Source of the DNA: Hofstenia miamia
Taxonomy: Eukaryota; Xenacoelomorpha; Acoela
Direction of reading: 5' to 3'
DNA length: 64,000 nt
Assembly (NCBI GenBank): GCA_004352715.1
Contig: SCFE01000079.1
Coordinates: 1,180,871-1,244,870 of the forward strand
Shown: piece after piece, positions 1-12,011 of the stretch
Position numbering within the stretch: the first letter of the stretch is position 1
Layout of the letters: each line of letters starts with the position of its first letter
Position numbers and translations under genes: made by a program
Notes under the pieces: model-generated
The model's database searches: none
Told to the model about the DNA's origin: nothing
Seen by the model: the letters and a program-made list of their open reading frames with translations, nothing else

Positions 1-2739
1 AGCATCTCTTGACATATTTTGAATGAAATAGAAAGCTTAAAATTTAATGGTGAACATCAATTAATCTAACTAATTGGTGAAAATTACAAACGCATTATAC
101 AATATAGATTACTATTGTAATCGATTATCTCAATTTTGGAAATTAATGTATACTCAAAGCTTACAAGTAGAAGTACAGCGGGGGCGATCAGCGATGTCAT
201 GCTCTCTTTGAGTAAAATGTAAAAATGTTTTTTTTCTAAAAACATAAAACAACATGCTAAAAATCTCGAATGTAAAGATCTAGTGCATATTTTTCTAAGC
301 ATTTCTATACGAACAAATTCTTAAGAACTATGGGGCTGAAAATAAGCCTGATATAAAAACACAATAAGAACAATCCTATGGAAAAATGACATTCCATGTT
401 TTTTCTTTACAGTACTGAAAATAAAATTGATGAGATAGAAGATTTTGGAAATTACCTAAATTCATTTTTTATCCTGGTAATCTTTTCAATTACATAAGGT
501 TCAAATTTATCAACACTAGAAAACATTTTAACACTAGAAAAAAAATTGCATGCATGAAAATCTCTAAAAATATATGTACGAAATAAAAAAAATGGGAGCA
601 ACAACTCATAAAAAATAAGAACATATCAAACTCAATGAAATTTTCTTTTTTCTTTTAAGAAAAAAGTGCATAGGAAAGTGTTTGTCCTCTTAGAAATTCA
701 ATATATTATAATGAAAACTATATTTTATTTTGAAGTGTAAATTTAGAATTAAATTTAAGTTTTTTAATAATTTCCTTATTTCGAAGCTATTTATTATTAG
801 CAATTCATACCATAGTAAAATCGATTGGATTTTTGTCAACAATTTGCATAATTTTTGAATTTTTTGGAATCCTTTGATATTTTTTGGGAAAAAGATGCAT
901 CTATTGATTTACAATTCAAACAACCTGTGGTTTCAAACAGTGTGATTATTGTTAACCAGTGAGATTTAATATTACATGATGATTTCGCAACTATATATGA
1001 TGACAATATGTAGATAAGTCTGGCAAAACTGAAAATTGTTTACCATTTAAGAACTAAGATATTTGAAATTATATTTTTTGAAATGGAAATTTCATTTAAC
1101 ATAAAGTTTAAACACTCACTTGCTGTATTATTTTAAACTCAACAAAAATTATCATAAATATATTATTTTGAATATTCGTTTTAGTTGTATACTATAATTT
1201 CTAATAATTAGAAATTTGATGAAAGGTGTTTCAGTAGTGCTTTTCTTTTTCGATTTTTTTGGAAAAAAATTTATAAACTTCCAGACAAGGAAAAGATTGT
1301 GGAGATCATATTAGAAAAAATGAAGACATTCATCTGCATTTCAAACTTTTTGGAAAGTATTCCCATGTAATTTTGATATTTTGTAAAGTTTGTTACAGCT
1401 ATTAATTGTTACATTTTTATACCAGTAGCAATGCAAAAACTTATTTTAACCTTTGTTAGTAGATCATCATTGCATATGCAAATTTAATAGGTTAACAACC
1501 GTAAATTTCACAAATACAGCTTTCATTTCGAGCGATTGCCCATATTTCACATATGCCGCATTAAAAGTACTTTCGCCAGCTGCAAAAATAGCGATTCTTT
1601 AGGAACTGTTTACTAAGAATTGGTGTTTATTTACTAATTTAGCATTGAAAGAAGGAAATTTGCTTCATCATATGGTGTATGTCTGGTAAAAATATCACAT
1701 TATTTTTATAAATAAAAAGCATCATAACTTGTTTTTTAAGGTTGCCACCTAAACTCGAAATTATTATAATATATTGTCAATTCCAAATGCAACAAAAATG
1801 AAAAGCTGATATATTTCCATTAAATCTTGAAAAGGTTTCTACTAAAATTTAATATCGAGCAATACAAACGTTAGATCTAACAAAAGAACGGAGTTGAAAT
1901 TATCATAGAAAATGGGATTCTTATATGCATGTGATAAACTGACTGAATAGTTCTACCTAAAATCAAATGAAACATAATTTACATAATAGAATTCACCTGT
2001 GGTGATAGTTATATCAGATGCTTTGTTATCATCAAGTAGAATTCAAGAACTTAGAGCTAAACTAAAAACAGTTGAAAGCATTTTCATAGGACAAATGGAG
2101 CCAGGTTTATATTCTAAAGACGATTTCAATTACAAACTTTTACTTAAATGATGAGAAATATAATGTTATAAATTTACTTTAATAGATAGAGCAGACCATG
2201 GAATTGCAGGAAGCCTTTTGTATACAAACGATGTTTAAGTTAAGTGAAACATACGCTTAGTCATTCAAAATGTTGAGAAAGATTTGAGATTCATACTGCA
2301 CTTACTTCGACATTCAATTTTTTGGACAGATATGGCAGCTAAAACACTTACATATTTTATCTAATGCGGTCTCGTCACTATCGAATTCTGCTTAACTTTT
2401 TGCTCATTTTTCTAGTGAAAAACTTCTAAGTAGCCATCTGAGAAATTCTGTGTAGTAAGGTAAAGTTTCTTCAAAAATTTCCTTATTCCAGCCCACTCTA
2501 CAGAGTTATCATCTAGACATTGTTTGTGAATACAAATACCAAAATGGAATTGTGAGAAATTAAAATTTCGGGATCAAAGATTTAAATATCCGCGAATTGC
2601 AGGGTTTCAGCTGCAATGTTTTGACTTCTTTGTCTTTTAGTACAATGATAATGTTGCTTACTGCTAATTATCTCAATGACGTCTTAGTTGGTATTTATAA
2701 GTGTTTTTGTCCAATGACAACAGTTTCTATTTATAACAG
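1..2739. other. AT-rich sequence with no recognisable gene
   Basis: No reading frame here carries a recognisable motif, and no repeat or RNA stands out. If the candidate terminal exon that starts at 2740 is real, this stretch would be its upstream intron. Confidence 0.5.
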
Positions 2740-2939
2740 GGACTCCGGGTGACCACTCTTCTAACCAAGCTGTGCATAGAAAGAATTATAAATTGTCTAA
2801 AGCTGGCAACGCTACCGCAGCTAATGAAGCCTCCAAGCAGTTACGATCTGTTGTCCTTAGCAATGTCAAATCGCGATGTAAGAAAGGATCCTTTAAATGG
2901 TGGGACCATGCCAAGGAACTTATGAGTAAAATCAAGTAG
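2740..2939 (+). CDS. Candidate terminal exon of an unidentified gene
   Basis: A frame stays open from a splice-acceptor-like site (pyrimidine-rich tract ending in CAG at 2737-2739) to a TAG stop at 2937-2939. The first two bases would complete a split codon, followed by about 65 residues. The product is hydrophilic and lysine-rich, with ANEASKQLRSVVL in the middle and WWDHAKELMSKIK at the end, so the C-terminus looks basic and helical. The codons look unlike the surrounding AT-rich DNA. Possible poly(A) signals (AATAAA) lie at 3562-3567 and 3581-3586. No upstream exon could be found in the window, and I do not recognise the protein. It may be the last exon of a host gene whose body lies to the left, or a fragment of a retrocopy. 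Confidence 0.4.
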
Positions 2940-3670
2940 AATGATTTATTGATATTTTCCGTTTTTAGAGAATATTCATGATTAGGAACAACATTGGCAA
3001 GAAAATTTTCCTATGCAAATTTCATTTTAAAGGGACAATTCCTTCATAACTGAATCCCTCAAAGTGAATTCGATGTAATATTTCATTGACTGCCTATACT
3101 ATAGCAGTCCACCAAAAGTTCTTCCAGTAAACAAAGCAACTGACTCCAAACAAAGTTATCATATTTTGAAAGCGCGCACAATTATTCAAGTTATTTATAT
3201 TGCGAATTGAACTTTTATTGGGTACCCTAGAACTTGTTAATTATCATCCTCCAAATGCAAATATCAATTGGCTTGTTAATACTAAGACTAATTAGAAAAA
3301 TTGGCACTACCTGGTTCATTTAGGTCAACCAATTATGATTATACTAATGAACAATTTCTGCATATTGTTTTGCATATTGTTGGCACATGGCAGCAATTAA
3401 ATTTTCAGTTCTAATGTGCAACATATTTTTAACAACATATTTTTAGATTCCCATCTGCATATACATGTATTTAGCATAGAAACTTATTAAGAACCTAAAA
3501 AATGCAACTTTCTTCAAATGAGCTTAGTTATCACGGTAAATGTCTGTTTCTTGGATACATTAATAAACTGCATATAAATTAATAAATATTTTTTCTTTAT
3601 TGCTCTTGAGTTGTACATATTATTCTATAATTAGTCAGATAATTGATATTTTCTCTTATATTCACGTTTT
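2940..3670. other. AT-rich sequence, possible 3' UTR
   Basis: No gene is seen. Two AATAAA hexamers around 3562 and 3581 could end a transcript from the exon at 2740-2939. Confidence 0.3.
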
Positions 3671-5585
3671 TCAACTTCTTCTTGAATATTGTAGAATTTT
3701 TTCTTTTCTTGTACTGTAGTCCAATTTGTTTAATAGCGATATTGAATAATTTAGCAAACCGTTTTTCATTACTATAAAATTAAACTTAATTGTTTCAAAT
3801 TTGATTGCTCTTTGATTTAACTGATTAGAAATAATCGATTTTTTCCCAAAATATTGATAAACACAGCTTCTAATGATCTCAGATTGTATTTTGATTTTGT
3901 TACTAATTATGTTTATTCCCCATTTAAAAACTTTCTCCAATTTCGATTTTGATTTTTTTCTCTAAGTTTGTTAAATAACAAGATGAGTACAAGAAATGAG
4001 ATAGAACAAGTGATCGAAAGAGTATTGTCCTTCATTCTATTTCTATAAAATTTCCAATTTTTTGAATTGATCTTATACAATACGCCATTTTCTTTATAAT
4101 ATAGTTTACGTCGTCTTCAAAATTTAATATATTATGGATTACAACTCCCAAATATTTAATTTTTAGTGACTCCTCAATGACTATATTGATACTTTCTAAT
4201 GTTGATTCATTTCTCTTTTTTTTAACTACCATTAATATTGTTTTTTCAATATTTAGTTTTAACAAATTATTATTAAAGAATTATTGCAATTTTTCTACAT
4301 TTTCTTGTAAAGTTAAAATACCATTACAATAAATGAGAGTGGCATCTTCAAATTGTACATGATTACAATTAATGCGCTGATCCATATCATTTACATATAA
4401 CTTAAATAGTAATGGACCCAGTACTGATCCTTACGGTACTCCATGGTTTATTTCTATGGTATTTGATATATCTTCTATGAGTTTCATATACTAGTATCAA
4501 TTACTTAAATAACTATTTAATAAATATATTAGTGAATCACTGAAATTATAAATCTGCTTTAACTCCTTCAACAAAAAAGAATAGCTTATTGAACTAAATG
4601 CTTTGAGATATCTAATGATGCTATATATATATTTTTATTCCTATCTAATTTTGATCTCAAGCTTTCAACAGCATAAACAGCATAGTTGGCTTTCGTTTTA
4701 TTTTGACAAAAATTTGCGTAGGCATTATACTTTTTTTATTGCATTCTTTCGTTTCCAAGTTTGGTTGTCATTCTTTACATTGTGCTTTTAAATCTTTGCA
4801 ATTGAAAAAATCTTATGATATATACTTGTAAAAATTATCCATTATAAACATCATTGTTTGATCTACTGTTGTGCCAAACTAATAAAAGTTCATCAGTTCT
4901 TTCAAAACATTACTTTTATTAAAGTTTTTTTTTGAATAAAATCTTTAATGCAAAATATCCCTGAATCTGTTTGAGTCGTAATATTGTTAAATATTGCAAA
5001 TGTCAGCAAGTAGTCTGAAATGAAGAAATCTGTAACAAAAAATTCATATGTATTAATAGTTGAAATGTCAGTAATGATATAATCAATCTAAGAAGATTTA
5101 ACAAAGTTGATGTGCGTTGGTATACTTATATTTCGAAATTTTATATTAAAGGTATCAATTAAATCGTTAATTTTCTTTTTTTCAATTTCACACAAGTAGT
5201 TTTGGTTTATAATCACCCATAATAATAATTAACTTTGTTGTTTAATTTCCAATACATATTTTTTTGTATAGGTTTTCTTCAAAAACTTGAAATGATTGTT
5301 TCTTACTACAATAACTTAAATTGATCAAATAACAGACTCTGTGTATATTAAATTGAACCCATAAGCTATCAAATTCAGAATCATCTTCAAAAATATAATC
5401 TGATTATTGATATGAATTTGCATGGTACGTTTAGCAAAATCCCACAACCTCTGGTTTTATGTGTTAAAGCTTGTCTTCTATATCTTCGAAAGATCAAAAA
5501 TTTGTCATTTAAACTTTTTAGTTGATCATTAGATCTTAACCGCCAATGATTTGTACTGTCATAAAAATTATGAATTAGATTTATC

Positions 5586-5590
<5 letters not shown>
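3671..5590 (-). mobile_element. Decayed non-LTR retrotransposon (endonuclease plus reverse transcriptase)
   Basis: Read on the minus strand, this holds the parts of an APE-type non-LTR element in the right order. Near 5587-5387 is an endonuclease start with an IFRRYRR segment and KTRGCGILLNV, equivalent to the family's 'FRxDR...RGGGVLI'. Around 5100-5040 is an equivalent of SxIDYIxT with a stop in place of one residue. The reverse transcriptase palm signature GVPQGSVLGPLLF is at 4404-4442, with TAA replacing the Gln codon. The catalytic YADDT box is reduced to FEDAT at 4338-4352. The segment at 4265-4032 contains KYLGVVI, the usual post-catalytic motif. A lysine-rich ORF at 3940-3671 may be the C-terminal end. 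Stops and frameshifts interrupt every domain, so this is a dead copy. The clade (Jockey, CR1 or similar) cannot be set by eye. Confidence 0.75.

Positions 5591-5619
<29 letters not shown>
5589..5619. repeat. (TA)n microsatellite at an assembly gap
   Basis: A pure TA tract leads into the N run, and another TA tract (from 5780) follows it. The gap is probably an unassembled TA-rich microsatellite. Confidence 0.9.
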
Positions 5620-5779
5620 NNNNNNNNNNNNNNNNNNNNNNNNNNNNNNNNNNNNNNNNNNNNNNNNNNNNNNNNNNNNNNNNNNNNNNNNNNNNNNNNN
5701 NNNNNNNNNNNNNNNNNNNNNNNNNNNNNNNNNNNNNNNNNNNNNNNNNNNNNNNNNNNNNNNNNNNNNNNNNNNNNNN
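5620..5779. other. Assembly gap (160 N)
   Basis: Run of N. Frames that appear to run across it have no meaning. Confidence 0.99.
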
Positions 5780-6299
5780 TATATATATATATTTCCATAA
5801 TTAAATTTGTTGATGAAAGTTTAAAGTGAAAATTGTTATGCTAATGTCTTGAATAATGGAAAAATGAGCTTTGTAATTTAAATTATGTATAGAATGTAAA
5901 ATTTTACCTAAACTACAGAGCGCAAAGAAGAAATCCTTTTTAAGATATCCAAACAAAGGTCCGTATTTAATCATTATCTATATTTAGACTACTAAAAATA
6001 TCATTCATAGGAATTAAAAAAATCATACCAGCATGCAACGGGTATCCAGTAACAATTTTCATCAACAGCCGTAGTAATATTGTTAGCTCTTCTAAGCAAG
6101 TGGTTTATAAGCTGCGGGAATAGATATAATGCTAATGTATTTCGTTACAAAGCTCAGGTTTCAATATTTTTATTATATATTTATTAGCATTAGAAAGTTC
6201 TTGCTTCTTTGCACCAAATAACGAATGTTGATTCTTTAAAACTTTTTTCTCTATATTTAGCGCAAGTAAAGTATAAGTTATTAATTTCTTAATGAGTTC
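5780..6299. other. AT-rich sequence with no gene seen
   Basis: Follows the gap. It may contain the 3' tail of the minus-strand LINE relic that begins near 6905, but no motif supports this. Confidence 0.3.
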
Positions 6300-6375
6300 A
6301 AAAAAACGTTACCATCATGTTTAATATGATTAGATTTCCTGTGAAACGGTTAGACCTAGAAATAAAGTGTTTAGT

Positions 6376-6905
6376 TCAGGAAGAATTTTTCTTTGAAACA
6401 TTTAGAGCCCATTTTAATTGGATATCGAGTTTTCTATTAAGAACATTTTTTAGATCAGTAAATAATATATTTGCATAACTTAGGTGCCTTATAATAAATG
6501 AATTAAAAAATTGAATTATGGCACAGGCTGGTAATTGCATCACAATCATTAACATACTCTTTGTACCTAAAGCAAATTTTCGGACAATTGCATTTAATTT
6601 GAGATTCAAAATCTAACTTCGAATCAAAATATGGTCCTAAATACTTAAAATTCTCTACAATTGGAACCTTAATATTATTGAGATGCAAAGTTAATGCTGA
6701 AATATCGTAATTAGACGAAGTGTGCAGCAAAATACAAAATTCTGTTTTACTTTCATTTATGAGTAAATTATGCATGTTGAAATACATTGATAATTTGTTG
6801 TAATAATGTGCTGCAGATTCAATTGCTAAATGCATTGATTTACTATCGTTGAATATGCAGGTATCATTGGCATATTGAATTAAGTTTTTTAAGGTGTAAT
6901 AGATT
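6376..6905 (-). mobile_element. Second decayed non-LTR reverse transcriptase fragment
   Basis: The minus-strand translation gives a reverse transcriptase palm with the catalytic box as YANDT at 6860-6874 (normally YADD), so one catalytic Asp is replaced by Asn. It is followed by the usual post-catalytic segment ENFKYLGPYFDSKLDF and a thumb region containing NSFIIRHLSYA and LNRKLDIQLKWALN. A frameshift near 6510-6530 splits the palm from the thumb. The fragment is cut off on its 5' side at about 6906, where an unrelated plus-strand element starts, so the junction marks an insertion or deletion boundary. It is a fragment of a Jockey/CR1-like non-LTR element and is inactive. Confidence 0.7.
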
Positions 6906-6914
6906 TATAATCAT

Positions 6915-7492
6915 GTGAATATAGTGGATGGACCGGCATATGGCTACTTTGTACGTCCAACAAAATGCCAATTGATAGTCAACCAAAATATGAAAGAAGA
7001 GGCCTATAAATTATTCAAATCAACTAATATAAAAATTACCCTCGGTACAAGAGTTCTTGGTTCTGTAATTGGAAATACAGAATATTGCGATTCGTTTTGT
7101 AATGAAAAAGTAAACACCTATCTTAATATTCTGAGGAACCTAGGCGACTTCTCCAAAAGTTCACCTGACACGTCATATTCATGCCTCACACATGGCGTTC
7201 AAAGTAAAATCAATTTTATTACAAGAACAACACCGCGTTTCAACGAAAAACTCAACGACAGAGAAACTCAAACGAGAAACTTTTACCAAACCTCACTGGA
7301 AGGCCTTCGTCTAATCCTAGTGAAAGGGAACTATTCTCTTTGCCGGTCCGAATGGGTGGCCTGAACATCAAATCACCGTCAGACTATGAGAACGAATATG
7401 AAAACTCAATTACTGTAACGAGATCATTAGACGAATTAGAACCGCTGCAAGCAGACATGGCGCAACACAGAACTATAGCTGACATACAGAAA
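6915..7492 (+). pseudogene. Reverse transcriptase C-terminal part of an R2-type (REL endonuclease) non-LTR element
   Basis: The frame starts inside the reverse transcriptase, just after where the catalytic box would be, with DGPAYGYFVRPTKCQLIV. This motif (GPxYGYxxxxxKxxLIV) is one I associate with a widespread invertebrate retroelement family. It continues through TLGTRVLGSVIG and LTHGVQSKINFITR. Near 7300 a frameshift moves the homology to another frame, which gives LFSLPVRMGGLNI. The element is interrupted at about 7493 by a nested LINE and resumes at about 8147. It is 5'-truncated: everything up to and including the catalytic Asp pair is missing at the junction with the minus-strand fragment at 6905. 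Cellular role if intact: target-primed reverse transcription. Confidence 0.7.
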
Positions 7493-8146
7493 GTATCAGT
7501 AACATCGAAAAACTTGTTCTTCAACAATAATAAGACGCACGAATTAGTCTTCACCTTTAGTTCCTATACCCCTGAAGCTATTTTTGATAAAGTCGCAGCT
7601 GTGAAAGTTCTCGGAGTTATTATTGATGAGAAACTTAGCTTCAGACAACATATTGAGGCCGTAGTTGCGCGAGCAAACTCTACAGTGTTCCTGCTGCTGA
7701 AGCTGGGTTATACCTCAGCTGAGTTACAATTGATCTACAAGTCTATTGTGGTCAGTATTAGCACTTACGGATGCAGCGTGTGGGGAGGGGCGGCTAAGAC
7801 TATTCTTGAAAAGATTGATGGAGTACAGAAGAAAGCCATGCGCTTGGGAATCATATCAAACTACATTCCAATAAGAGAACATATTCGCATATCAGACCGA
7901 AGGCTATACAGGCAAATCCAACGCATGGGCGTAAAACATCCGCTGCATAAATACGTTCCGCAGCGAACAGAGTATGCAATGACAAAGCTACGACACAGAA
8001 TGCCGTCAGTAAGGAAAACGACCAGCTCTAAAGAACTCTCCCTCTTCCCCAGCCGATTCCTGAAATCGTGAACTCTCCTTTATTCATAATCTTAATGTTA
8101 TGATGATTATCATAATAATAAAAGTTTACTTACTTACTTACTTATT
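7493..8146 (+). mobile_element. Nested 5'-truncated LINE with (TTAC)n tail
   Basis: Inserted into the larger element. From about 7493 the reading frame switches to the C-terminus of another reverse transcriptase. It has KVLGVIIDEKLSFRQHI (post-catalytic motif), STYGCSVWGG, and a short tail ending LFPSRFLKS before a TGA at about 8069-8071. A short 3' UTR follows and ends in a TTAC/ACTT tandem (about 8125-8144), as expected for the 3' end of a 5'-truncated non-LTR insertion. The host element continues directly after it with QKANDVLDVLE. Similar short sequences at both edges (ACAGAAA before, ACAGCAAAAA after) may be the remains of a target-site duplication. Confidence 0.75.
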
Positions 8147-8986
8147 ACAGCAAAAAGCAAATGACGTCCTAGATGTCTTAGAAAATGAGCAGCAATACTC
8201 GGTCCGGCTTGCCAAAGAAAAAAGATCATCCATGTGGCTAAATGCCCTTCCACTTAAACGATACAATTATCATCTTAGTAAGCGAGATTTTCTAGATAGC
8301 ATATCGTTTAGATGTGGATGGGATCCGCTAAAAATGCCACAATTTTGCACTTGTGGTCGGGAGTTCACAGTTACCCATGCTCTTCACTGCGCAAAAGGCG
8401 GATACACCATTATTCGACATAATAAAATTCGTGACAGTTTTGCACATTTCTTGAAAGATGAATGCTATGATGTTCAAGTCGAACCTAAACTTCAACCTGT
8501 TGATAATTTACAATTTTCAAAACTTGCAACCTCAACAGACGAAGAGGCTCGGCTAGATATCAAAGCAAATGGCCTTTGGGAACGTCTTTTAAAAGAACAT
8601 TTTTTGATGTGAAGGTTTTCAACCCCCTCTCGAAGAGTTGCCCAAAAATGATAAAAGATGCATATGGATATCACGAGGGGCTCAAAAAGTCAAAATATGA
8701 AGAATGAATCATCAACGTTGAGCATAGCTCCTTCACTGCCTTGATCTTTGCTACGACTGGAGGATGCAGCTACTCAAATCATAAGACCATTAAGCAAATT
8801 GTGCTGAAAGTAGCGGAGAAGAGGAAAAAGTCCTACTCAGATGTAATCAGGCATCTCAGAACTGAAATCAGCTTTGCACTCCTGAGAAGCACAATATTGT
8901 GTCCGCGTGGTTCGAGAACGCTCAAAGAAAACATTCCAATAGAAAACTCCATTGCTGCCATGTGCACCGAAACGAGGATTATATAA
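8147..8986 (+). pseudogene. CCHC plus restriction-like endonuclease end of an R2-type non-LTR element
   Basis: Continues the element interrupted at 7493. In order it shows WLNALPLKRYNYHLSKRDF, a C-x-C-x7-H-x3-C knuckle (CTCGREFTVTHALHC), RHNKIRDSF, VEPKLQP, ARLDIKANGLW, then after a frameshift near 8590 FFDVKVFNPLSKS. A stop follows at about 8705, then HSSFTALIFATTGG and finally LLRSTILCPRGSR. The order CCHC, RHN, EP, (P/L)D, D-x-V matches the C-terminal zinc knuckle and PD-(D/E)XK endonuclease of R2/CRE/NeSL elements as I know that family. This assignment is by eye. One frameshift and one in-frame stop make it inactive. A second copy lies at 35138-36310 on the minus strand. Confidence 0.65.
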
Positions 8987-11231
8987 GTAATGCTAGCCAT
9001 TTGACTTTAAAATTAGACTTATGAAACAACCTTCATTCAGATTGCTTTATTACTTAGTTGCGGAAATCACATACATGTCACATGTGTAGAAAACAATCCT
9101 CGCATACAATTACATACGTTTGACAAAGGGTAAACGAATGAAGCTACTTGTGAAGAGGATATAGACAAACTGCATAATTTAATGCTTAATTGAACTTTAG
9201 TATTCTTAACACTTTAGTTAATAGTAACTAAATAATTGGATTTTAAATGTATAGATGATTTTGAATGATTGTAATAATTTTGTATCAATTAAGTTGTAAA
9301 TTATGATCTGGAAATAATATATTCTTTCAGTTTTAAAAAAATTAAATAGAGAATATGGAACAAATAATTTTAAGATTAAAATTATAAATGGTTTCAGCAA
9401 CGCATTATGCCCATTTTCGAGTTGTTACAAAAAGAGTAATCATTGATTTATTTAGATTTTTATAGAACTTTGGATAAATTTCTACCACTTTTCTAGATCT
9501 AATTCAGAAAATGTGAGATCAATTTCTTAATGGCAGAATCTTAAAACTTGCACTAGTGTTTGTGTAGGCCTATTAAAACGCATTCGATTCCAGAATCTAC
9601 AAAAGCGTGTTCAAGGAGAATGACAGCCTCCTCTGTTTGAATACTTGTATAATAGAGCAAATTAGTTATACTTAAACATTTGAAATAATTCAAATCACAT
9701 TATTACATTAATTAATTTAATATTCTAAATCAAAATTTGCAAGTTGTAATTAACCAGTCTAATCAGCCAAAGTATGTCCATGAATAGATACAGCATTATT
9801 CTGCAAAATAACCATGAGAAATTTAAATAAAATCCAATGAATTGTTAACTTTGTCCAACCAATTCCAACATTCAATTGGAATCCAATGGACACGCCTGAT
9901 AGCTGTATTCTAATTGAATTTTTTAAATGTATTTGCAATGTCGCATGTAATTAGAATTTATTATTTTAGCAAGTTTTTCTTAATGAGATCAAATCTGACA
10001 CTCAACGAATTTTAAGTATAGAATCACATACAATTTAGCAAACTTCCTCGGGACCATAATGCTAGGGGCCATATTTTGAGTATTACTTTATTTCAAACAC
10101 AAAAAGTTAAACATGTATTCGAATAATCTTTATTGAAATGAAATATATTCGACAGAGATGCTGTTTGAAAGAGGTTTCACAATTATTTCAATGGTGTAGA
10201 CAAACTTATCAATTCATTTGAATTCATATTGATTAAGAATGATTTCTAGTGTTGGGTATGCCTGCTTTTTTGTTTGAAGTATTTCATCCACATTGCATTT
10301 ACTTCTCCATTTCCGTGGACAATGAATGCACCAATTTCAAGGAGACCATATCATCATATATGTAAATCATTAATTCCTTCAAGATCGTTGTTGATTGAGG
10401 TTTCACCTTTGATAACCGACAATCTTGCTTTTTAAAAGAAGTTCTTAAAGGTATCACTAGACTAAATATTTCTCCCATGCTTTTTTAACATAAGAATGGT
10501 CAGGAAGACATTGAAATTTCCAGAATTGTAGTCACATGTCAAAGACTAGACACAATTGAACAGTCACAATAATTCAATTTGTATAGTGGTGAAGCTGAGA
10601 AAGTCTACAATAACCACGTACACAATTTTGAATGTTTCTGGTCTATGTTTTATAAATTGTACCTTTAATTGACTCTCCAATAGTGAGTATTTTGTTTTTT
10701 GAAATACCCTATTTTGAATATAATCAAGCGCAATTTTACTGAAAATGTCAAGGCCGCAATATTTAACTGCCCTATTTTGAGTATTACGCTATTCTGATGG
10801 TATACCCAAGTGATGTTTGAATGTTTAACTTTAAATGAAATAAGCAGAGATTATGACATACATTTAATTTTATCTTGAAAATGCTAATAAATTAAAACGA
10901 TTTTATATACATTTAATGCAGGTTGTCTAGCAATTCAAAATTAAAATACAAATTCTCGATTACTAAATTAAAATTACAAAATTCATCACGACCAATAGTG
11001 GGTTGTCTTCATAACTTCTGATATGACTCTGAACAATCTAAACAAAAATTACTCTAAACAAAATAAATAAACCTTCAATATCTTATTTAGAAAAGTTAAT
11101 ATCAACTCATTTATTAAGAAAGACATATTTCTTGATTTAATAAACTCAAAAGGTTAATGAAGACAAAATCAAGTTAGAAAACGTGATAATTAAGTGAATG
11201 AATTTATAGAGTGCATTTTAGAAATCTACAG
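8987..11231. other. AT-rich sequence with no gene seen
   Basis: No coding motif was found. A short phrase close to CTATTTTGAGTATTAC recurs near 10068 and 10775, and a related CCCTATTTTGAATAT occurs near 10707 and 15654. This may be a dispersed low-copy repeat. Confidence 0.4.
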
Positions 11232-12011
11232 TACAGGGTGTCCGAAAAGTCCCGCATCACAATATATTTTCTTAAGGCACTTTCGAATTCATTCGACGCC
11301 ACCACGTTTATTCAACTAGTCTCTGCGTGTAACAGATTGCTGAAGCCGACGATTTCCTCTTAAACGTGCTTTTTTCCGACGAGGCCAATTTCTACGTGAA
11401 TGGAGAAGTGAACAAGCAGAATCTGCGGTATTGGTCCCAGGAAAATCCACGTTGGTTTTCGGGGGACAAGTAGCAAGCAGCACAACGCATTATGGTATGG
11501 TGTGGAATATGTAATGGACAGATTATTGGACCATTTTTCTTCTCTGATACAGTGAACGGTGAAACATTTAAAGATGTTAGAAAACGAACTTACGCCTGCA
11601 TTATCCATTCTGAATGGTCGAAAAATTTGGTATATGCAAGATGGTGCTCCGGCACATTATGCAACATCTGTAAGAGAGTGGTTAAATGTAAATTTCCATT
11701 ATAAATGAATCGGTCGCAGAGGGCCTGTGGAGTGGGCTCCTAGATCACCAGACCTTAACCTACTAGACTTTGCATTATGGGGTTATTTGAAAGCTCAAGT
11801 TTTCAAAGTGAAAATTCGGGACGGATTGAAAGTGAGTGTAGCAATATTGACCCTGACATGCTTCACCGAGTAGTGGGCGACATGAATTTGCGTCTCCAAA
11901 AGTGTATTGCACTTGAAGGATAGCATATTGAACATATTTTATAATGTTAAAAAATTGTTATAATATAATAATGTTTTTTCCGATGATGCGTGACTTTTGG
12001 GACATCCTGTA
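11232..12011 (+). mobile_element. Internally deleted Tc1/mariner-type element with both terminal repeats
   Basis: The left terminal repeat at 11232-11259 and the right one at 11984-12011 match as inverted repeats at 25 of 28 positions. Each begins or ends with the TA expected for this superfamily's target duplication, and the CAGGGTGTCC-type tip is typical. The interval is only about 780 bp, against roughly 1.3 kb for complete elements. The DNA-binding N-terminal half of the transposase is missing while both ends remain. Confidence 0.85.
11342..11925 (+). pseudogene. Transposase catalytic half (DDE, Tc1/mariner type)
   Basis: Reading through frameshifts and stops, the DDE catalytic domain is recognisable. 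The first Asp is in VLFSDEANFYVNG. This is followed by RIMVWCGICNGQIIGPFFF, the second Asp in MQDGAPAHYA, and the third in APRSPDLNLLDFALWG, then LKAQVFKVKIR. A TAG interrupts it at about 11471-11473, a frameshift occurs near 11620-11640, and another stop lies near 11701. The paired helix-turn-helix domains that would precede the first Asp are absent. When intact, such a protein cuts and pastes its own element at TA sites. This copy cannot do so. Confidence 0.8.
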
